Source of the DNA: Nocardia wallacei
GTDB lineage: Bacteria; Actinomycetota; Actinomycetes; Mycobacteriales; Mycobacteriaceae
DNA: 64,000 bases
NCBI RefSeq assembly: GCF_029869545.1
Contig: NZ_JARWQD010000313.1
Coordinates: 1-64,000 of the forward strand
Reading direction: 5' to 3'
The notes below the pieces were generated by a model, which made no database searches, was not told where the DNA came from, and worked only from the letters and a program-made list of their open reading frames with translations. Below, in pieces: positions 59,638 to 64,000 of this stretch (position 1 is its first letter; every line of letters starts with the position of its first letter). The position numbers were made by a program, and so were the translations under genes.

Positions 59638-61410
59638 GTGGAGCAGCCCAGCGCACACACGCTGTGCGAGGCATTCCAGTCCGTTTCGGCCCGCAACCCC
59701 GACGCGGTGGCGTTGCGCACGCCGGGCGACGCAGTGACAGTCACATGGCGGCAGTATCGAGAACGCGTGCGCTCCATCGCTTCCGGGCTCGCGGGCCTGG
59801 GTGTGGGGCGGGGCGACACGGTGGCCCTGATGCTCACCAACCGGCCCGAATTCCACCTGTGCGACACAGCGGTCCTGCACACCGGGGCGACGCCGTTCTC
59901 GATGTACAACACCAATCCCGCCGAGGCCCTCGCCTACCTGTTCGGCAACGCCCGCAACCGCGTGGTGATCTGTGAGGAGCAGTTCGTCCCGGTCGTGCTG
60001 GCCGCCAAGGAACTGGGCGGCGTCGTCGAGCACGTGGTCTGCGTCGACGCGGCCCCGCCGGGGACGATCGGCCTGGACGCGGTCGAGGCCGGTCCATCGG
60101 CCGACTTCGATTTCGACAAGACCTGGCGTGCGGTGAGATCCGACGATCTGCTCACCATCGTCTATACCTCCGGTACCACCGGACCGCCCAAGGGCGTCGA
60201 GCTGACGCACGCCAACTTCATCGCCGATGCCCGGGTGATCGAGGAATTCGGTGAGATCACCCCGGACGACAAGGTGATCTCGTACCTGCCCGATGCGCAC
60301 GCCGCCAACCGCTGGTTCACCCACTACGTGAACCTCCTGCACGGCGTGCAGATCACCGACCTCGCGGAGACGAAGCAGGTGGTGCAGGCACTGACCGAGA
60401 TCCGTCCGACGGCGTTTCTCGCGGTGCCCCGGGTCTGGGTGAAGATGAGGACCGCGGTGGAATCGGCGCTGGCGGCCGAGCGCAGTCCGCTGCGGCGAGC
60501 GCTGGCGCAGTGGGCGATCGAGACCGGGCGCGCGCGGGTGCGCGTCGAATCCCGAGGCCGCGCACCCGGTGTGCCGCTGCGCGTGCGGCACGCCGTCGCG
60601 GATCGGCTGGTGCTGTCTCGTATCCGAGCCCGGATCGGCTTGGACCGATTGCGCATCGCCGCGACCGGTGCGGCGCCCATCCCGCCGGAGGTGCACGAGT
60701 TCGTGCTCGGTCTGGGGCTACGGGTGTGCGAGGCGTACGGCATGACCGAATGCACCGCGGCCGCCACCGTCAATCGGCCCGACCGCATCCGGCTCGGCAC
60801 CGTCGGCACCCCGGTACCCGGCGCCGAAATCCGGCTTGCCGACGACGGCGAGGTGCTGGTGCGCGGGCCGATGGTGATGCGCGGCTACCGCGGCGATCCC
60901 GAAAAGACCGAGGAGGCAATAGATTCCGATGGCTGGTTGCACACCGGTGACATCGGATCGGTCGACCCCGACGGCTACCTGCGGATCGTGGACCGCAAGA
61001 AGGAACTGATCATCAACGCGGCGGGCAAGAACATGTCGCCGACCAATATCGAGAACACCGTCGTCGCCGCCTGTCCGCTGGTGGGGATCGTGGTCGTGAT
61101 CGGTGATCAGCGCAGTTACAACACCGCCCTGATCTGTCTGGATCCCGATGCCACCGCCGCGTTCGCGGCAGCGCACGGGCTGGACGGAACGCCCGCCGAG
61201 CTGGCCGCACATCCCTTGGTGCACAAGCGGATACAGGGTGATATCGACGTCGCGAACACCAAGCTGTCACGCGTCGAGCAGGTCAAGCGCTTCACGATTC
61301 TCGACGAGATCTGGGAGCCCGGCGGCACCCACCTGACACCGACCGGCAAGCTGCGGCGCAAGCCGATCGCCGCGGATTACGCGGACGTCATCGAGGCGAT
61401 GTACGCCTGA
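59638..61410 (+). CDS. long-chain-type acyl-CoA synthetase (FadD)
   Basis: The 590-residue enzyme has YTSGTTGPPKGVELTH, YLPDAHAANRW, EAYGMTECTAA, and GWLHTGDIGSVDPDGYLRIVDRKKELI, with a C-terminal Lys in TPTGKLRRKP. It activates fatty or sterol acids to CoA. GTG 59638 follows AGGAG. Confidence 0.92.
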   Translation: MEQPSAHTLCEAFQSVSARNPDAVALRTPGDAVTVTWRQYRERVRSIASGLAGLGVGRGDTVALMLTNRPEFHLCDTAVLHTGATPFSMYNTNPAEALAYLFGNARNRVVICEEQFVPVVLAAKELGGVVEHVVCVDAAPPGTIGLDAVEAGPSADFDFDKTWRAVRSDDLLTIVYTSGTTGPPKGVELTHANFIADARVIEEFGEITPDDKVISYLPDAHAANRWFTHYVNLLHGVQITDLAETKQVVQALTEIRPTAFLAVPRVWVKMRTAVESALAAERSPLRRALAQWAIETGRARVRVESRGRAPGVPLRVRHAVADRLVLSRIRARIGLDRLRIAATGAAPIPPEVHEFVLGLGLRVCEAYGMTECTAAATVNRPDRIRLGTVGTPVPGAEIRLADDGEVLVRGPMVMRGYRGDPEKTEEAIDSDGWLHTGDIGSVDPDGYLRIVDRKKELIINAAGKNMSPTNIENTVVAACPLVGIVVVIGDQRSYNTALICLDPDATAAFAAAHGLDGTPAELAAHPLVHKRIQGDIDVANTKLSRVEQVKRFTILDEIWEPGGTHLTPTGKLRRKPIAADYADVIEAMYA

Positions 61411-61420
61411 GGACGGTACA

Positions 61421-61462
61421 GCCGGCGGATCGGTGCCGAGGGGTTGTGACCGATCCGCCGGC
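61421..61462. terminator. bidirectional terminator hairpin
   Basis: A perfect 14-bp inverted repeat, GCCGGCGGATCGGT (61421-61434) with its complement 61449-61462, lies between convergent genes. Confidence 0.82.
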
Positions 61463-61466
61463 CTCC

Positions 61467-62321
61467 CTACACCGCACGCAGATGCGTGCGGCTGGCATAG
61501 ATGTGCTCGGCGATGAGCGTCGCGATGCGGTCGGGCGCCTCCAGCATCGGGACGTGGCCGACGCCGTGCACCATGATGCGATCGGCGGAGTCGGGCAGCT
61601 CCCGCAGGAAACGCTTGGCGTAGGCGCGATTCGGGATCACCCGGTCGAACTCGCACATCAGCAGGCGGACCGGGGTCGGCAGCGTCGACAGGTCCTCCAG
61701 CGCGGGCATGCGCAGCCCGGCGGCCAGCAGCGGCAGCATCGCCGGGCAGTTCAGGGCCGAGGTGATCGCCGCCTCGATCCCGCGCCGGGTCGCCGCCGCG
61801 GTGTTCTTGCTCAGCAGCATCGAGACCAATTGCCGTGCGGGAGCGCTCAACCGGACCAGCGGCGGCAGCCGCTTGCCGATCTCGACCACCGGCACCAGCG
61901 ACAGGAATTTCAGGCCCACCCGCATCTGCAGCAGCGACGGCGTCTGCCAGCCGCCGGCGGGCGCGATCGCGGTCAGGGTGCGGGCCCGGCCCCGGCGCGC
62001 GAGCTCGAACCCCACCCACGCACCGAGCGAATTTCCCGCGATATGGCATGTGCGCCAACCCAATTCGTCGAGCTGCGCCTCGACCCGGTCGGCCAGGACG
62101 TCGATATCGAGATACCAGCCGTTCAACGCGGGCCCGCCCCAGTGCCCGGTGAAGGCCGGGGCGAACACCTCGCACGTGCCGGACAGCCGGAACGCCACCT
62201 GTTCCCAGCAGTGTGGCGAGAGCATGAACCCGTGCAGCAGCAACAGCGGGTCGCCCGACCCGGTGTGCAGGGCCGACATCGGCATGAGCGGGACAGTGGA
62301 GTGGGCGGTGCCGGACGTCAT
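61467..62321 (-). CDS. alpha/beta hydrolase
   Basis: The 284-residue protein has LLLLHGFMLSPHCWEQV, nucleophile AGNSLGAWVGFELA and late His in VHGVGHVPMLE. It resembles the operon hydrolase at 58757. ATG 62321 has AAGGGGTG upstream; ATG 62354 is an alternative. Confidence 0.85.
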   Translation of the reverse strand: MTSGTAHSTVPLMPMSALHTGSGDPLLLLHGFMLSPHCWEQVAFRLSGTCEVFAPAFTGHWGGPALNGWYLDIDVLADRVEAQLDELGWRTCHIAGNSLGAWVGFELARRGRARTLTAIAPAGGWQTPSLLQMRVGLKFLSLVPVVEIGKRLPPLVRLSAPARQLVSMLLSKNTAAATRRGIEAAITSALNCPAMLPLLAAGLRMPALEDLSTLPTPVRLLMCEFDRVIPNRAYAKRFLRELPDSADRIMVHGVGHVPMLEAPDRIATLIAEHIYASRTHLRAV

Positions 62322-62440
62322 CGTCGTCACCCCTTCCTGGACCTCGATGTCCACAGGGAGTGTTGATCCCCTGATTGTACGGTCCGCGGCGCTCCCGCAG
62401 GGCTGGCAAACGATCCGTTGCCCCCGAGATATCGTGAGGC

Positions 62441-63277
62441 GTGCACTCAGACGACCTGTTCTCCGAAGCCCAGTCGGACAATTACTCCTCCTACTGCACG
62501 ATCTCGACCATCAACGTGAACGGTGTGCGCGCCGCGACCGGTAAGACGGGTAGGGGCATGCTCGAGTGGCTGGCGGTCACCGAGGCCGACATCATCTGCC
62601 TGCAGGAGACCCGGGCAACCGACGAGCAGACCCGTAAGGCGCTGGCGCCCGCCCTGGAGTCCGGGTGGCATCTGGCGCACGCCGAGCCGGGGACGAAGGG
62701 CCGGGCGGGCGTGGGGATCCTGTCCCGGCGCGAGCCGCGGGCGGTGCGCATCGGATTCGGCAGTGCGGAGTTCGACGGGGTCGGCCGCTATATCGAGGCC
62801 GAATTCGACGAGCTGACCGTGGCGAGCGTGTACGTGCACACCGGCGAGGCCGACACGCCGATGCAGGACGAGAAGTACCGGTTCCTGGCCGAACTGGGCG
62901 CGCACCTCGAGGCCCAGACCCGCGACTTCGTGATCTGCGGCGACTGGAACGTCGCGCACACCGAGCTGGACATCAAGAACTGGAAGGGCAATGTGAAGAA
63001 CTCCGGGTTCCTGCCCGGCGAGCGCGCCTGGATCGACGAGATGCTCGCCGCCGGGTACGTCGACGTGGTGCGCGCGCTGCATCCGGGCGTCCCCGGCCCG
63101 TACAGCTGGTGGTCCTACCGCGGCCGCGCCTTCGACAACGACGCCGGGTGGCGCATCGACTATCAGCTGGCGCGCGGGGAGGTGGCGGCGCGCGCCAAAC
63201 AGGCCGTGGTGGAACGCGCGCCGGAGTATGCGCTGCGCTGGTCGGACCACGCCCCGGTGACGGTGCAGTACCGATGA
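62441..63277 (+). CDS. xthA: exodeoxyribonuclease III / AP endonuclease
   Basis: The 278-residue enzyme has ISTINVNGVRAA, IICLQETRA (Glu), VICGDWNVAHTELDIKNWKGN (Asp/Asn) and RIDYQLARGE then SDHAPVT (His). It repairs abasic sites. GTG 62441; its stop overlaps the RNase ATG by four bases. Confidence 0.93.
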   Translation: MHSDDLFSEAQSDNYSSYCTISTINVNGVRAATGKTGRGMLEWLAVTEADIICLQETRATDEQTRKALAPALESGWHLAHAEPGTKGRAGVGILSRREPRAVRIGFGSAEFDGVGRYIEAEFDELTVASVYVHTGEADTPMQDEKYRFLAELGAHLEAQTRDFVICGDWNVAHTELDIKNWKGNVKNSGFLPGERAWIDEMLAAGYVDVVRALHPGVPGPYSWWSYRGRAFDNDAGWRIDYQLARGEVAARAKQAVVERAPEYALRWSDHAPVTVQYR

Positions 63278-63747
63278 ACCTGTCCGATAAGCGGATTCGC
63301 ACGCTGCTGGTGCTGGGCGGGCTGATCCTGGCGGTGGTGGTCGCGGGCGTGCTGGCGCTGCGCGGCGGAACGGATTCCGGTTCGGCGGTCGCCAAGTCGG
63401 GGACGGCGAGCGCTACGGCCAAGGCGGGCAACACTTCTGCCGCACCGGTCACCAGTCGCGCGCCCGGCGTCCCCGACCGGGCCTACCAGACGCTGCAGGA
63501 GATCGATGCCGGGCGCTGGCCGGATTCTGCGGGCTCGCCCGGCACCAAGGGCGGCGACCAATGGATGAATCGTGAAGGAACACTGGCGAAAACGGATGCT
63601 TCCGGGAAAACGATCACCTATAAGGAATGGGACGTGAATCCGAAGAAACGCGGCCAGACCCGCGACGCCGAACGCATAGTCACCGGGAGCGACGGCTCGG
63701 CCTACTACACCGGCGACCACTACAAGACATTCACGAGGATGCGGTGA
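63274..63747 (+). CDS. secreted or membrane-anchored guanyl-specific ribonuclease (N1/T1)
   Basis: The 157-residue paralogue of the 3542 RNase has an N-terminal TM or signal segment (about 9-30), a Ser/Ala/Thr linker and an RNase domain with Glu in YKEWDV, Arg in DAERIV and His in TGDHYKTF. It should kill or trim RNA outside or in rival cells, kept safe by the barstar that follows. It overlaps xthA by four bases and the barstar gene by one base. Confidence 0.9.
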   Translation: MNLSDKRIRTLLVLGGLILAVVVAGVLALRGGTDSGSAVAKSGTASATAKAGNTSAAPVTSRAPGVPDRAYQTLQEIDAGRWPDSAGSPGTKGGDQWMNREGTLAKTDASGKTITYKEWDVNPKKRGQTRDAERIVTGSDGSAYYTGDHYKTFTRMR

Positions 63748-64000
63748 TGGGGTCGATGAGCACGCCGATGACGTTGTCGCAGTTCCTGTCCGCCTCCGAG
63801 TCCGCCGCTACGAGCCGGTCCGCCGCAGAGTCTGCCGACTCGAGCCGGTCCGCCCCCGTACTCGGCGCACTCGCCGTCGGAGACGGCGAGTTCAGCAGCG
63901 TCCGCTACCAGGCCCCCGCCGAGTACATCGTCCGCGAGCTGCGTGGCGCCAAGATGCATACCACCGCAGGCGTTTTCGACGAGTTCGCCGCGGCCTTCCA
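63747..64000 (+). CDS. barstar-family ribonuclease inhibitor (partial, cut by window end)
   Basis: Eighty-four complete codons are visible. After a Ser/Ala-rich N-region the sequence has YIVRELRGAKMHTTAGVFDEFAAAFQ, the barstar beta-alpha start (YxVRxLxGxKMxT). Barstar binds and blocks barnase-like RNases in the cytoplasm. ATG 63747 overlaps the RNase stop. The acidic loop that contacts the active site lies beyond the window. Confidence 0.85.
   Translation, partial: MGSMSTPMTLSQFLSASESAATSRSAAESADSSRSAPVLGALAVGDGEFSSVRYQAPAEYIVRELRGAKMHTTAGVFDEFAAAF

Noticed and set aside
1..64000. Insertion sequences or transposase genes
   Set aside because: No DDE, serine or tyrosine recombinase frame was seen; the duplicated RNase unit lacks terminal inverted repeats.

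Overview
The window is high-GC actinobacterial DNA, most like Nocardia or a close relative in the Mycobacteriales. Support comes from a LexA-controlled imuA'/imuB and dnaE2 mutasome, a SAM-IV riboswitch before metX, an actinobacterial acyl-CoA carboxylase with a small epsilon subunit, PspC-type two-component proteins, VapBC, secreted RNase Sa-like proteins with a barstar, and frequent GTG starts with 4-bp ATGA/GTGA overlaps. The genus is an inference from gene content.

Layout. 1-4.1 kb is a degraded, relatively AT-rich accessory patch. It holds the 3' part of an ABC exporter, a small secreted protein, a miniature Clp-N protein, a deleted copy of a secreted ribonuclease, a frameshifted and truncated M13 metallopeptidase, and the intact ribonuclease copy. 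4.1-10.5 kb is an envelope-stress signalling group (PspC membrane protein, PspC histidine kinase, LuxR-type regulator, Ser/Thr kinase) with vapBC and a GrpB-family gene inserted. 10.6-13.5 kb is imuA'-imuB and 20.9-24.2 kb is dnaE2. Each starts with an SOS box, and small regulators, hydrolases and an SDR lie between them. 24.4-28.6 kb is a tightly overlapping four-gene operon built around a WXG-like helical protein fused to a GH19 peptidoglycan hydrolase. 28.6-35.8 kb is mainly housekeeping: trmL, a DUF3017 protein, an EamA exporter, metX with a SAM-IV riboswitch and a metY remnant, icd and an MFS exporter. A 260-bp intergenic tandem repeat also lies here.

35.9-53.8 kb is a type II polyketide biosynthetic cluster. 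On the minus strand from 52.9 to 40.7 kb run two SnoaL/NTF2-like proteins, KS-alpha, KS-beta, ACP, ketoreductase, aromatase/cyclase, metallo-beta-lactamase-fold hydrolase, AMP-ligase, dienelactone-hydrolase-like protein and a dedicated acyl-CoA carboxylase (beta, epsilon, alpha). It is flanked by Lrp/AsnC, AraC and TetR regulators and a DHA2 exporter. 54.0-61.4 kb is a plus-strand beta-oxidation-like operon (thiolase, SRPBCC, MaoC hydratase, SDR, acyl-CoA dehydrogenase, hydrolase, acyl-CoA synthetase). Near-identical palindromes precede both the tetR/PKS intergenic region and this operon, suggesting joint control. 61.5-64 kb has a hydrolase, xthA, a secreted ribonuclease and the start of its barstar inhibitor, cut by the window end.

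The most novel-looking items are the WXG-GH19/lipoprotein operon, the PKS with an Asp in place of the KS-beta glutamine together with its own carboxylase, and the relic metY leader ORF between the SAM-IV riboswitch and metX.
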